Positions 15,605 to 24,692 of a stretch of DNA of 64,000 bases are shown piece after piece (position 1 is the first letter of the stretch; each line of letters opens with the position of its first letter). Both the position numbers and the translations under genes were made by a program. The notes beneath the pieces are model-generated. The model had not been told where the DNA came from, searched no databases, and was given only the letters and a program-made list of their open reading frames with translations. This DNA is from CAVVUF01 sp963751425 (lineage in GTDB: Bacteria > Chloroflexota > Anaerolineae > Anaerolineales > UBA4823): assembly GCA_963751425.1 (NCBI GenBank), contig CAVVUF010000002.1, positions 1,116,001 to 1,180,000 on the forward strand, read 5' to 3'.

Positions 15605-16078
15605 ATGAAAAAAGGTATTCACCCTACGTATTATGTTGATGCCCAGGTGATTTGCTCTTGTGGCAATACCTGGACAACAGGATCTACACAAAAATTAATT
15701 CGAACGGATGTGTGCTCAAAGTGCCATCCCTTCTATACGGGCGAGCAGCGCATTGTTGACACTGAGGGACAGGTTGACCGGTTCTACAAGAAGCTGCAGG
15801 TCCGCCAAGATTACATGCGTGAAAAAGAAACTCGCGATTCTGCACGCACATCACCTACTCGTCCAATTGAAGAATTGGGATTAGGCACGAAAGCAACCGA
15901 TGCTTTGATCAAAGGTGGAATAGCGAATGTCGGACAGGTGCTTGAAAAACTGGCTGAGGGCGAAGCCACTATACTGGCTCTGGATGGGTTCGGTCGCAAG
16001 TCGATGGCTGATTTAAAGAAAAAACTGCGCCAGATGGGATATGAACTGCCCGAAGCCGCCAGTGAGGTCGTTGTCTAG
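15605..16078 (+). CDS. rpmE: 50S ribosomal protein L31 fused to an RNA polymerase alpha-CTD-like domain
   Basis: A 157-residue protein, about twice the usual 65-75. Residues 1-70 are zinc-type (C+) L31: MKKGIHPTYY, CSCGNTW and CSKCHPFYTG give the four zinc Cys (18, 20, 37, 40). After a charged linker, residues ~88-150 resemble the alpha subunit C-terminal domain: PIEELGLGTKATDALIKGG, VGQVLEKL and then FGRKSMADLKKKLRQMGYEL, matching the helix-hairpin-helix of RpoA (LGKKSLTEIK region). The position of RpoA Arg265 holds Lys here. It may tether L31 or the ribosome to RNA polymerase or nucleic acid. It is third in the operon and followed by a strong terminator. Confidence 0.9.
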   Translation: MKKGIHPTYYVDAQVICSCGNTWTTGSTQKLIRTDVCSKCHPFYTGEQRIVDTEGQVDRFYKKLQVRQDYMREKETRDSARTSPTRPIEELGLGTKATDALIKGGIANVGQVLEKLAEGEATILALDGFGRKSMADLKKKLRQMGYELPEAASEVVV

Positions 16079-16130
16079 TTATTTTCGACCCAATCAGGGG
16101 CTTGCATCGCAAGCAATATCAGGTAAACTT

Positions 16131-16166
16131 AACAGGCAGACATTCCAATGTCTGCCTGTTGCTTTT
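16131..16166 (+). terminator. Intrinsic terminator after rpmE
   Basis: A perfect 14-bp stem (AACAGGCAGACATT at 16131-16144 and AATGTCTGCCTGTT at 16147-16160) is followed by GCTTTT. The two bases between the arms, with the closing pairs opened, make the loop. Confidence 0.85.
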
Positions 16167-16208
16167 CATAAAGCGGCATATCGTTTCTCTTGTTCAGAGG
16201 TGGTAAAG

Positions 16209-16780
16209 ATGAAACATCATGATGGTCTGGTTGAGGTAATTACTGGGTCGATGTTCTGTGGAAAGACGGATGAGCTGATCCGACGTTTACGGAGGGCGTC
16301 GATTGCGCGCCAAAAGGTGCAGGTTTTCAAGCCTGCCATCGATACACGCTATGCAGAACAAATGGTGACCTCTCACGCGGGCAGTAATTATGAGGCGATC
16401 CCGATTCAAAAGTCGAACGAGATCCTCCATCGTATGGATAAAGATACCACCGTTGTTGCTGTAGACGAAGCTCAATTTTTCGATGATGAGATCATTTCCG
16501 TTGTGCGCAAGCTTGCTGATCGAGGGCTGCGGGTGATCGTAGCTGGGTTGGATATGGATTTCCGCGGAGAGCCTTTTGGCCCGATGCCTGTTTTGATGGC
16601 GCAAGCTGAGAAAGTCGATAAGCTGCAGGCAATCTGTATGGTGTGCGGAGAACCGGCTTGCCGTACCCAGCGTCTGGTCAATGGACACCCCGCACATTTC
16701 CATGACCCGGTTGTGATTGTTGGAGCAGCCGAGATGTATGAGGCCCGCTGCCGACAGCATCATGAAGTCCCCGCGATTGA
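16209..16780 (+). CDS. tdk: Thymidine kinase
   Basis: A type II thymidine kinase that phosphorylates thymidine with ATP for nucleotide salvage. The P-loop is GSMFCGKT near residue 12. DEAQFFD carries the Walker B Asp and catalytic Glu. The zinc-binding lasso region has CMVCGEPA and, at the end, CRQHH. It starts at ATG 16209 after AGAGGTGG. As sequenced the frame runs on into hpt without a stop. One extra C in the CCCC run at 16769-16772 would give HEVPRD and a TGA at 16778-16780, right before the hpt RBS. A tdk-hpt fusion is therefore judged an artefact, though a real one cannot be excluded. Confidence 0.88.
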
Positions 16781-16796
16781 GCAGGAGGTTGACGCT

Positions 16797-17355
16797 ATGC
16801 AAGATTATCATGAATTTTTGGATGAAATCCTGATCTCTGAGCCTGATATACAGAAGCGGATCAGAGAATTAGGCCAACAGATCAGCCAAGATTACCAGGG
16901 GCAGGAGCTGATCTTGGTTTGCATCTTACGTGGCGGGGTGCTCTTTTTAACCGATTTGATGCGGCATATTACCGTTCGCCATACTTTGGAATTCATGGCG
17001 GTCTCTTCTTATGGGGTTGGAGCGCGCCAATCCAGTGGACAGCCGCGTATCAACCTGGATGTCAATACCGATATTCGCAATCGGAATGTGCTGATTATTG
17101 AAGATATCGTTGACAGCGGGCATACCATCCGCGCGGTCCTGGATTTCCTTAGCACCCGGCAGCCAAAAAGCTTGCGAGTCTGCACATTGATTGATAAAGC
17201 TAACCGGCGTGAAGACTCCTGTACCGGTGGACTACCTGGGATTTTCAATTCCAGATAAATTTGTTTTTGGCTATGGACTGGATATCGATGAGTACTATCG
17301 CAACTTGCCTTTCATCGGAACTGTAAACACCCAAAAATACCGGCCCGGTGAGTGA
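16797..17355 (+). CDS. hpt: Hypoxanthine phosphoribosyltransferase, frameshifted
   Basis: Purine salvage enzyme converting hypoxanthine or guanine plus PRPP to IMP or GMP. The PRPP-binding motif is LIIEDIVDSGHT, ILRGGVLFLTDLMR precedes it, and the loop SSYGVGARQSSG is present. The frame breaks near 17212: the current frame ends early, but the next frame continues VPVDYLGFSIPDKFVFGYGL, the standard ending with the purine-stacking region, to TGA 17353-17355. AGGAGG lies 8 bases before ATG 16797, which supports an independent start although the frame is open through from tdk. Confidence 0.85.
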
Positions 17356-17375
17356 GCGGTACATCAGGCGGTTGA

Positions 17376-18869
17376 GTGTCTTTTTCGCCATTAGTCAATT
17401 TACCAATTCCAATCGATAAGGTGCTGGCAGCGCTGCCTGAGGAGGTGCCGGTTTACCTGGTGGGTGGCGCGGTACGAGATATTCTTGTTGGCCGTGAGCC
17501 TCACGACCTGGATTTTTTGCTCATGGGAGATGTGATGGCCCTATCTCGCAGAGCAGCGGATGTTCTGGGAGGGGCTTTTTTTCCTTTGGATAAGGAGCGT
17601 TGTTTTGCGCGAGTTATCCTCACTACGCCTGAGAATGCTCAATTTATCCTCGATTTCGCGCCTATCAAGGATGGGAGCCTGGAAGCTGACTTGCGCAGTC
17701 GCGATTTTACAGTGAACGCGATCGTAATCGATTTACGCCATCCTCAGGTTCTGATCGATCCTTTGAGAGGTGCTGCAGACCTGCATGCGAAACGCCTGCT
17801 TCCTTGTTCCCAGACATCGCTGTCTGATGATCCAGTGCGTGTCTTACGTGCCATCCGTATAGCAGTGAGTTTTTCCTTGAAGATCGTGCCTGAGATGCTT
17901 CCTTTGTTGCGCAATGCTGCCCCGCTGCTGCCGGTTGTATCTCTGGAACGGATCAGAGATGAAGTTTTCAAGATGCTGGGCGGTCCTAACCCAGCCACTG
18001 CCTTGCGGCTGCTAGAGGCTTTAGGAGCCTTACCTTATGTCTTTCCAGAGCTGGTCACATTGAAAGGTGTGGACCAATCTCCGCCACATCAATTGGATGT
18101 ATGGAACCACACCCTGGATACTATGGCTAAGCTGGAGATGGTTTTGAATATCCTGGAGCGAGAATACGACCCCGACCGATCAGCAAACCTGATGCTAGGC
18201 CTGGCGGTGCTCCGCTTGGGGCGTTTCAGGCAGAAAGTATCCGATCATCTAGAAACGCATTTCACCCCAGACCGATCCCTGCGCCCTCTGCTTTTCCTGG
18301 CAGCCCTTTATCACGACTCTGCCAAGCCTGGAACGCGCCAGGAAGATGACCGCGGTCGGATCCGCTTTTTGCAGCACGACCAGCGAGGAGCAGAGTTGGC
18401 ACACCAACGCGGCACAAATTTGCGCTTGAGCAGTGATGAAATCACTCGACTGGAAATGATTGTGCGCGGCCACATGCGCCCCCTTTTGCTTGCTCAGGCT
18501 GCCGACCAGCCAACTCCCCGCGCAATCTATCGATACTTTCGAGACCTCGGTCCTTCTGGTATCGATATTTGCTTGCTTTCACTGGCTGACACGCTGGCTA
18601 CCTATGGAACGAGCTTGCCTCAGGAGACCTGGACCAGGCTGTTAGATGTCGTGGGCTCTTTATGGGAGGCCTATTGGGAAAAGCCAGAAGAGAAGATCAG
18701 TCCTGCTCCTCTAATAGATGGACACGAGGTGATGAGCAGGTTTGACCTTCAACCAGGACCGAAAATTGGGGAGCTGTTAGAGGCCCTGAGGGAGGCGCAG
18801 GCAATTGGGCAAGTGACTTCTTTGGAAGAAGCGCTAATTTTTATCGGGCAGCTTCTCGATCAAGGGTAA
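17376..18869 (+). CDS. cca: CCA-adding enzyme / poly(A) polymerase family protein
   Basis: A 497-residue class II nucleotidyltransferase acting on tRNA 3' ends. The head domain has LVGGAVRDILVGREPHDLDFLL with the G-G-x-V-R-D and D-x-D metal motifs. RDFTVNAIVID and DDPVRVLRAIRIAVSF follow, matching the neck region that selects ATP/CTP. A C-terminal HD-type domain begins at LYHDSAKPGTR. The start is a GTG at 17376, 20 bp after hpt, with a weak GGCGG upstream. HD-bearing members may also have phosphatase or phosphodiesterase activity. CCA-adding versus poly(A) specificity cannot be decided by eye. Confidence 0.85.
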   Translation: MSFSPLVNLPIPIDKVLAALPEEVPVYLVGGAVRDILVGREPHDLDFLLMGDVMALSRRAADVLGGAFFPLDKERCFARVILTTPENAQFILDFAPIKDGSLEADLRSRDFTVNAIVIDLRHPQVLIDPLRGAADLHAKRLLPCSQTSLSDDPVRVLRAIRIAVSFSLKIVPEMLPLLRNAAPLLPVVSLERIRDEVFKMLGGPNPATALRLLEALGALPYVFPELVTLKGVDQSPPHQLDVWNHTLDTMAKLEMVLNILEREYDPDRSANLMLGLAVLRLGRFRQKVSDHLETHFTPDRSLRPLLFLAALYHDSAKPGTRQEDDRGRIRFLQHDQRGAELAHQRGTNLRLSSDEITRLEMIVRGHMRPLLLAQAADQPTPRAIYRYFRDLGPSGIDICLLSLADTLATYGTSLPQETWTRLLDVVGSLWEAYWEKPEEKISPAPLIDGHEVMSRFDLQPGPKIGELLEALREAQAIGQVTSLEEALIFIGQLLDQG

Positions 18870-19150
18870 ATATCGTCAAGGTATGGCATATAGTACGCCC
18901 TGCATCCCAGTGGGTGTGAGCACAGCTCAAGGGGGAGTTTGGGTACTTGGTCCTTCTGATAGGTTCCGGCTAATTGCTGGCAAGCTGGGCAGGCTTCTGC
19001 GGGTGCAATAATCACAATATATTTAACCCGCGAGTTGGCTTGCATGCGCTCAAGTGATTGCGCAGCGCTTGTCGATTCCCAATCCATCTCAGATCGATGT
19101 GGTTGATGGATGGAGGGATTGACCAATGCTTTGGTTTCGGTTTCTGCCAT
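18860..19150 (-). CDS. Small Cys-rich protein, unknown
   Basis: A 96-residue protein I cannot name. The N-terminal half is polar. The C-terminal half has a beta-like segment VKYIVIIAP, then ACPACQQLAG and LCSHPLGCRAYYMPYLDD, a likely zinc site of Cys and His residues. The spacing faintly recalls the C-x2-C plus C-R ending of phage head-assembly proteins, but that is not enough to assign it. It converges with and overlaps the 3' end of the CCA gene by 10 bp. GGAGG lies a few bases before ATG 19150. Confidence 0.6.
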   Translation of the reverse strand: MAETETKALVNPSIHQPHRSEMDWESTSAAQSLERMQANSRVKYIVIIAPAEACPACQQLAGTYQKDQVPKLPLELCSHPLGCRAYYMPYLDDIYP

Positions 19151-19294
19151 GATAGTGACCTGCCTCCTACAGTGTCTCCCGAGGTCTTGAGACGATAGCT
19201 GTAATTTAAATAGTTGGTTATTTAAAAGGATAAACCAGCCTTGATTTTAACCGAGAATCTGAAATGAAAAAAGGGAAAAGCTAATGGAGGCGTA

Positions 19295-19750
19295 TTAAAC
19301 GCCAGGAAATTCATGCTTCTTGTTTGAGCGAGCGCGGCGGGTGAGTTTATTGATTGACGCCATTAATACATCGACAGAAACGGGTTTGGTTAAGAAATCG
19401 TCTGCACCACTATCCAAAGTTTGGGCTATGATATTGGGCTGGTCAGAAGTAGAGAGAACCAGCAGCGGGACGGGACTGATTTTCCGGATAGCTTGAAGCA
19501 TTTCAGAACAATCGATGATTTGGTTTCCTGGATCAAGGATTATGATATCTGGTTCAGGCGTGTGGGCTTCTAATAATTCTCTCTGGGTGTATGAAACTGA
19601 GTGAACCTGAAGACCGCGGGACTCTAGCGTAATTTTCAAGGTTTCATTTTCATGTAAACCATTTTCTATTAACAGGACACGGGTCTTGTGCAAGGTCTTT
19701 TTATTCGTATACATGTGCAGTGATAGGTTCATCTGCGGTTCGTCTCTCAT
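19295..19750 (-). CDS. Single-domain response regulator
   Basis: A receiver domain of about 115 residues after a polar N-terminal stretch, with no output domain. The phosphoacceptor is the Asp in DIIILDPGNQ, with the conserved Thr/Ser position in VLSTSD and Lys in FLTKPVS. The acidic pocket near the N-terminus is poor (LLIENGLHE with a single Glu rather than DD), so Mg binding may be altered. Start is uncertain: Met at 19804, 19750 or 19732. It lies upstream of, and divergent from, the two-kinase operon beginning at 19912, and may be a phosphate acceptor for those kinases. Confidence 0.75.
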   Translation of the reverse strand: MRDEPQMNLSLHMYTNKKTLHKTRVLLIENGLHENETLKITLESRGLQVHSVSYTQRELLEAHTPEPDIIILDPGNQIIDCSEMLQAIRKISPVPLLVLSTSDQPNIIAQTLDSGADDFLTKPVSVDVLMASINKLTRRARSNKKHEFPGV

Positions 19751-19911
19751 TTTCTTCGTATGATCATTATGCCTCAATTTATGGTGCGTGAACCTTACAA
19801 ACACTTTACATATTTTTTAGGCTCTCGTTTTGATAAAAACTGCAGTTTTCAGGCTTGCATCCTGGGAAAAGTACGATATGATATTACCAAACAGGAGATA
19901 CAAGGTTCGAC

Positions 19912-21071
19912 GTGGAAACCACTCTGCTTTGTCCTCAATGCGGATTGCTGGTCGAAGGGCAAGACCGCGAATGTCCGAACTGTGGCGTAAACCTTGCTCT
20001 GGCTGCTGGACTCGCTGAGCGTGCCTTGACAGAAGGTTTTCCTTTCCATCCATTCTTACCGGTAGCACCAGAAATCTTGGTGCCTCGTTTAGGGGAGATC
20101 CTCCTGGAGAGGGGGGTTTAACCCATGCACAGCTTCAATCAGCTCTTGATCGGCATACACAATTAGCTAATTCCGGTAAGCCATGCCTGTTTGGCAAGCT
20201 GTTACTGGAGTTGGGATTAGTGAACCAGGAAATCTTAGACCAGGTTGTCACAGAGCAAATTTTTCAACTCCAACAGGCTTTACAGGCTTCAAACCTGCAG
20301 TTGGAGCAGAGAGTCAAAGATAGAACAATCGATTTGCAAAATGCCCTGACCAAGCTTTCGGAGCTGAGCGAGTTGAAATCGAATTTTATCTCGAACATCT
20401 CCCATGAGCTGCGCACACCCCTTACCCATATGAAAGGGTACCTTAACCTCCTGACGGATGGTTCCTTAGGGCCTTTGGAGGAAGAACAGAAAGTGGCTTT
20501 GGATGTTCTGCAGCGTTCTGAGATGCGCCTGGAGCAATTGATTGAGGATCTGATTCAGTTTTCGCTGGTTTCTCGAGGTGAGTTATCCTTGAACTTAAAG
20601 CCAATCAGTGTGAAGGACCTGGTTGCAACGACAACCGGTCGGGCAGCCAAGCTGGCTCAAGCCAGGAATGTCGCTCTGAAGGTAAACCTTGCCAAAAATT
20701 TACCGCTTGTGCGTGCAGACGGCGAGAAGATCTCCTGGGTGCTCTTGCAGCTTCAGGATAATGCCATCAAGTTCACGCCTCAAGGGGGGCATGTTATTGT
20801 GGAGGCCTTTTTCGATGGCGGATTGGTTACGGTTGGTGTAACGGATACTGGCATAGGCATTGCAACGGATCGAACAGAAGAAATTTTCGAGCCTTTCCAC
20901 CAGCTGGACAGTTCTGATTCTCGCAGTTACGGTGGAACAGGATTAGGTCTGGCATTGGTGAAGAAGATCATCGATGCGCATGGTGCGATCATCAAAGTTC
21001 AATCGAAAATCGGAGAAGGTTCACGCTTTGAATTCACTTTACCCCCTTATCGATCCAATAATTTCGGATGA
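19912..21071 (+). CDS. Zinc-ribbon histidine kinase, frameshifted
   Basis: Begins with GTG 19912 after AGGAGA. The N-terminus is a double zinc knuckle, CPQCG then CPNCG. A region PRLGEILLERG, AQLQSALDRH, FGKLLLELGLVNQE follows, resembling the N-terminal domain of GspE/PilB ATPases (MshEN-like). Then come a coiled coil, a HisKA domain with the phospho-His in SNISHELRTPL, and the ATPase domain (DNAIKFTP, DTGIGIA, GGTGLGLALVKKI). A one-base error in the G6 run at 20111-20116 breaks the frame, since the two parts join exactly across it. It is soluble, with no membrane segment. It heads an operon with a second kinase and a response regulator. Confidence 0.85.
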
Positions 21072-22311
21072 AGCCTCTGCTGCTGGGACATTAAGACCGC
21101 AGGAATTGGAGGCGGTGTATGCGATCAGCAGTGCAGTTGCCCAGTCTGTCGACATTGATAATGCCTTGGACGAAATCATCACCCTGGCGAGACCGGTCTT
21201 TATTTTCGATAATATGGTTTTATACCTCAAAAAAGAGGGGAATTTTTTGGAGCCTATGTATGCTCGAGTAATTGGGAGAGGACGCACAGCAGAGGCAGAG
21301 TTAGCTTGGGGTGGGACAATTGCGAACGATGTCTTTGCGACCGGTGATACCCAGGTGCAGCTTGAGAAATTGGAAGATTGGGAAAATAACCGGTTAAGTT
21401 ACCGGCTTTTATTGGGTTTGCCCTTGCGCTCTGCTGAGGGCAAGTTGGGTGCCCTGGTTTTTGGCCGATTTGGAGGTCCAGCATATTCACCGGATCAAGT
21501 GAACTTGGCGGGTTTCATTGCCGCACATGTCAGTCAGTTGTTGGTCCGGCAAAAATTGGTAGAAAGGATCGCTAACCTGGAGGCGGGGCGGCGTTTGCAG
21601 CAGCTTCAAGATAACTTTGTCGCCACTATATCGCATGAGCTTTGCACCCCACTTGGTTTTATTAAGGGTTATGCCACCACGTTGTTGAGAGAAGACACAA
21701 ATTGGGATGAAAGTACGCGCAAGGAGTTCTTGACGATTATTGATGAGGAAACTGACCGACTAAGAGAGCTGATCGATAACATGCTTGATTCATCTCGTCT
21801 TCAGGCAGGTACCTTGAGAATGCGCTTTCAGCTTCTGGCTTTGAATGAGCTAATTGGTGAAGCTTGTGCCAGGGCAGCCTCTCGTTTCAGAGAGGTGAAA
21901 ATGCAGTATGGACCAAGTGAAAAAGTCATTGTGCAAGTTGACCCACTGCGTTTTGTCCAGGTCTTCGATAATTTGGTCAGTAATGCGATAAAATATGCTC
22001 CAGGCTCACAAATTTTTATCTCATTGGTGTCCGATGAACTGGAGAGTCAGATTACTATTCGAGATCAAGGACCGGGCATTTCTGAGGAACATTTGAGTCA
22101 CCTCTTTGAGCGTTTTTACCGGGTTCCTGATCCAAACAGCAATGTCCATGGGACAGGCCTGGGACTTTATATTTGCCAGGAAATAATTGCTGCGCATAAA
22201 GGAAGAATTACTGTAGAATCAAAATTGGGTGAAGGCACAGCCTTCCATATTTTCTTACCTGTGATCCCGCAAGAGGATCATTCTGAGACACACCGGGGAG
22301 ACTTGCTATGA
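20974..22311 (+). CDS. GAF-domain histidine kinase
   Basis: A soluble sensor kinase of about 415-445 residues. A GAF domain covers residues ~45-200 (VAQSVDIDNALDEIITLA to GALVFGRFGG). The HisKA domain has the phospho-His in ATISHELCTPLGF, and the catalytic domain has DNLVSNAIKYAPG, DQGPGISEEH and GTGLGLYICQEI. The listed start would overlap the preceding kinase by 98 bp, which is long. The true start may be nearer 21068, with a one-base error after it, and is unresolved. The stop overlaps the next gene's ATG (ATGA), so kinase and regulator are coupled. Confidence 0.85.
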   Translation: MRMVRSSKFNRKSEKVHALNSLYPLIDPIISDEASAAGTLRPQELEAVYAISSAVAQSVDIDNALDEIITLARPVFIFDNMVLYLKKEGNFLEPMYARVIGRGRTAEAELAWGGTIANDVFATGDTQVQLEKLEDWENNRLSYRLLLGLPLRSAEGKLGALVFGRFGGPAYSPDQVNLAGFIAAHVSQLLVRQKLVERIANLEAGRRLQQLQDNFVATISHELCTPLGFIKGYATTLLREDTNWDESTRKEFLTIIDEETDRLRELIDNMLDSSRLQAGTLRMRFQLLALNELIGEACARAASRFREVKMQYGPSEKVIVQVDPLRFVQVFDNLVSNAIKYAPGSQIFISLVSDELESQITIRDQGPGISEEHLSHLFERFYRVPDPNSNVHGTGLGLYICQEIIAAHKGRITVESKLGEGTAFHIFLPVIPQEDHSETHRGDLL

Positions 22312-22997
22312 ATGAACGCATACTGATAGTTGACGATGAACCACGCTACGTCCGTTTAATGGAGGCGAACCTCATCACAGAAGGATACCAGGTGCTGAAA
22401 GCGTATGATGGACTGCAGGCTGTTAATGCTGTGGTTGAACAAAAACCAGATCTGGTTCTCCTGGACTTGATGATGCCTGTCTTGGATGGGTTTGGTGCCT
22501 GCGAGCGGATTCGCGGTTTTTCTGATGTGCCGATCATTATCATTACCGCGAAGGGCGAAGAGCAAAGCCGTGTGCGCGGACTGGATCTGGGCGCTGATGA
22601 TTACATCGTCAAACCATTTTCGGCAACAGAGCTCCTGGCGCGGGTCAGGGCTGTACTCCGCCGGTCCAAGAAAGCTGTGACGACTTCTAAAGAATCGATC
22701 TTTCATCATGGGAGCCTGACGATCGATTTTGCCCGGGCTGAAGTTTTTGTAGACGGTAAAATGGTTTATCTTTCGGCTACAGAGTACCGCCTGCTCCTCC
22801 AGCTTGCTCACAACCTGGGACAGGTTTTACCCTCTGAACAGCTCCTGGCGGATGTGTGGGGGCCGGAGTACAGCGAAGATAAAGAGATCTTATGGGTGAG
22901 TATTTCGAGACTGAGACAAAAATTAGAGATTGATCCCAAGGATCCGCGGCATATTGTCACTCGTTCAGGGCTTGGTTACGTTATGCCGGTGCAGTAG
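22308..22997 (+). CDS. OmpR/PhoB-family response regulator
   Basis: A 229-residue protein. The receiver domain at 3-115 has the acidic pair in IVDDEP, phospho-Asp in LVLLDLMMPVLDG, Thr in IIITAKGEE and Lys in IVKPF. The winged-helix DNA-binding domain at ~130-228 ends with ISRLRQKLEIDP and TRSGLGYVM. The ATG overlaps the stop of the GAF kinase by 4 bp, so that kinase is the likely phosphodonor. Targets are unknown. The downstream operon genes include a CpaF-type ATPase. Confidence 0.93.
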   Translation: MNERILIVDDEPRYVRLMEANLITEGYQVLKAYDGLQAVNAVVEQKPDLVLLDLMMPVLDGFGACERIRGFSDVPIIIITAKGEEQSRVRGLDLGADDYIVKPFSATELLARVRAVLRRSKKAVTTSKESIFHHGSLTIDFARAEVFVDGKMVYLSATEYRLLLQLAHNLGQVLPSEQLLADVWGPEYSEDKEILWVSISRLRQKLEIDPKDPRHIVTRSGLGYVMPVQ

Positions 22998-23008
22998 GGG
23001 GGTTATGC

Positions 23009-23326
23009 ATGACATTACATTATGACGATAAAGGCAAGTTTTATACTGAGTATGTTTCGAAGAATGCTGTAAATGCGATCATCCAGACAATTACTCACCG
23101 CATCACTGGAAAAATCTTTATCCGCGTTGGTGAGCGTGTGAGCGATGAGCTGAACGAGTTGGATAAGTTTTTAGCTGTAACGGATGCGTCGATCTTTGAC
23201 GGCGAGGGCGAATTGTCTTATAAGTGCGATTTCATAACGGTGAACCGGGATCATATTGTCTGGATCATGCCAGAAGAAGCTACCCATCCAGGGGATGAGG
23301 GAACAGGAGAGAGTGGTAGTGAATAA
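23009..23326 (+). CDS. Conserved-looking protein of unknown function
   Basis: A 105-residue soluble protein with no recognised domain. It begins MTLHYDDKGKFYTEYVSK and looks mainly beta-stranded (KIFIRVGERV, YKCDFITVNRDHIVWIMPEE) with an acidic, Gly-rich tail. It lies 11 bp after the response regulator and overlaps the start of the CpaF-type ATPase, which suggests co-translation with it. The strand pattern might be a small binding domain, but function is not assigned. Confidence 0.7.
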   Translation: MTLHYDDKGKFYTEYVSKNAVNAIIQTITHRITGKIFIRVGERVSDELNELDKFLAVTDASIFDGEGELSYKCDFITVNRDHIVWIMPEEATHPGDEGTGESGSE

Positions 23327-24692
23327 TCCGAACCGAGTTCCGCCCACGAATTTACAGCCTGCGGACATGGCAAAATTAAAGGCTTTTTTGATCAATGCCA
23401 TCACTCGGGAGATGGAAGCTGATCCGCCTGTATTATCCGAGCGTCAAAAAGTGATCCAGGAAAACCTGGTTAAGGCTTACCAGCAGACACGGGTCAACCT
23501 GCCGGAAAGCTTAAGACAGCAGCTATTCCATGATATCCAGGACGATTTGTTGGGGTATGGGCCGATCCAGCCTTTGCTGGAAGACCCGACGATCACTGAG
23601 GTAATGGTCAACGGATATAACAAGATTTATATCGAGCGTAAGGGTAAGCTGATCAAGACCAATGTCACTTTTGAAAGTGACGAGCACGTGATGCGCATCA
23701 TTGACCGGATCATCTTACCTTTAGGGAGACGCGTGGACGCCGACAGCCCCTCGGTGGACGCACGCCTGCCAGATGGCTCGCGTGTTAATGCAGTCATCCC
23801 TCCAGTCGCACTGGATGGACCTTCGATTACCATCCGAAAATTTGCGAAGGACAAGCTGACCATCCAGCAGTTGATCGATCTCGGCTCGATCACCGCACAA
23901 ATGGCTGAATTCCTGCGAGCTTGTGTCATATCGAAATTAAATATTATTATTTCTGGCGGTACTGGTTCTGGTAAAACCACGTTACTCAACATATTGTCTA
24001 GCTACATCCCTGAGGAAGACCGGATCGTAACCATTGAGGATGCCGCAGAGCTTCGTTTGCAGCAGGATCATATTGTGCGGTTGGAAACTAAGGTTGCCAA
24101 CCTGGATGGGCGAGGGCAGGTAACCACGCGCGACCTGGTGAAAAATTCGCTGCGTATGCGCCCTGACCGGATCGTGGTCGGTGAAGTGCCGCGGCGGTGA
24201 GGCGTTGGATATGCTGCAGGCGATGAACACTGGTCATGATGGCTCTTTGACCACTCTGCATGCTAACTCTCCCCGTGATGCGCTCTCGCGCCTGGAAACG
24301 ATGTGTTTAATGTCAGGGATGGACCTGCCCCTCAAGGTTGTCCGAGAGCAAATTGCCTCGGCGATCGATGTGATCGTCCAGCAGTCCCGCATCAAAGATG
24401 GCTCGAGAAAAGTAACGGCAATCACAGAGGTGGCAGGCATGGAAGGTGATACGGTGGTGATGACCGATATCTTTAAATTTGAACAAACCACGGTCACATC
24501 TGACGGAAAAGTGATCGGCGAGTTAAAACCTACCGGCATCCGACCGCTGTTTACTACAAGGCTGGAAGCAGCAGGTTTCAAGCTTGGACCTGAGGTATTT
24601 GGCGCCAGCGTTGCGGATATTCTTGTCTTCAAGCCGGCGGCGTACCAGGTAACTGGAAGGAGAATAAAATGTTTACCAATCCAACAGCGAAA
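23319..24692 (+). CDS. cpaF: CpaF/TadA-type secretion ATPase, frameshifted
   Basis: About 457 residues of a type II/IV secretion ATPase of the Tad/Flp pilus class. It has an N-terminal helical domain (GYGPIQPLLEDPTITEVMVNG), Walker A ISGGTGSGKTTLLN, Asp-box EDRIVTIEDAAELRL, and RMRPDRIVVGEVRGGEALDMLQAMNTGH as the Walker B/His-box region. The frame breaks at 24189-24190, where a single extra C splits VGEV from RGGEALD, and again in A4T3 at 24690-24696, where the stop should fall. Start is GTG 23319, or ATG 23295. No pilin, prepilin peptidase or TadB/C genes are in view, so the secretion partner lies elsewhere or the protein has another role. Confidence 0.88.

Noticed and set aside
20111..20116. 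Programmed frameshifting at a G6 run in the kinase gene
   Set aside because: No stimulatory hairpin or alternative product is evident, and the same kind of break occurs at many other homopolymers in the window.
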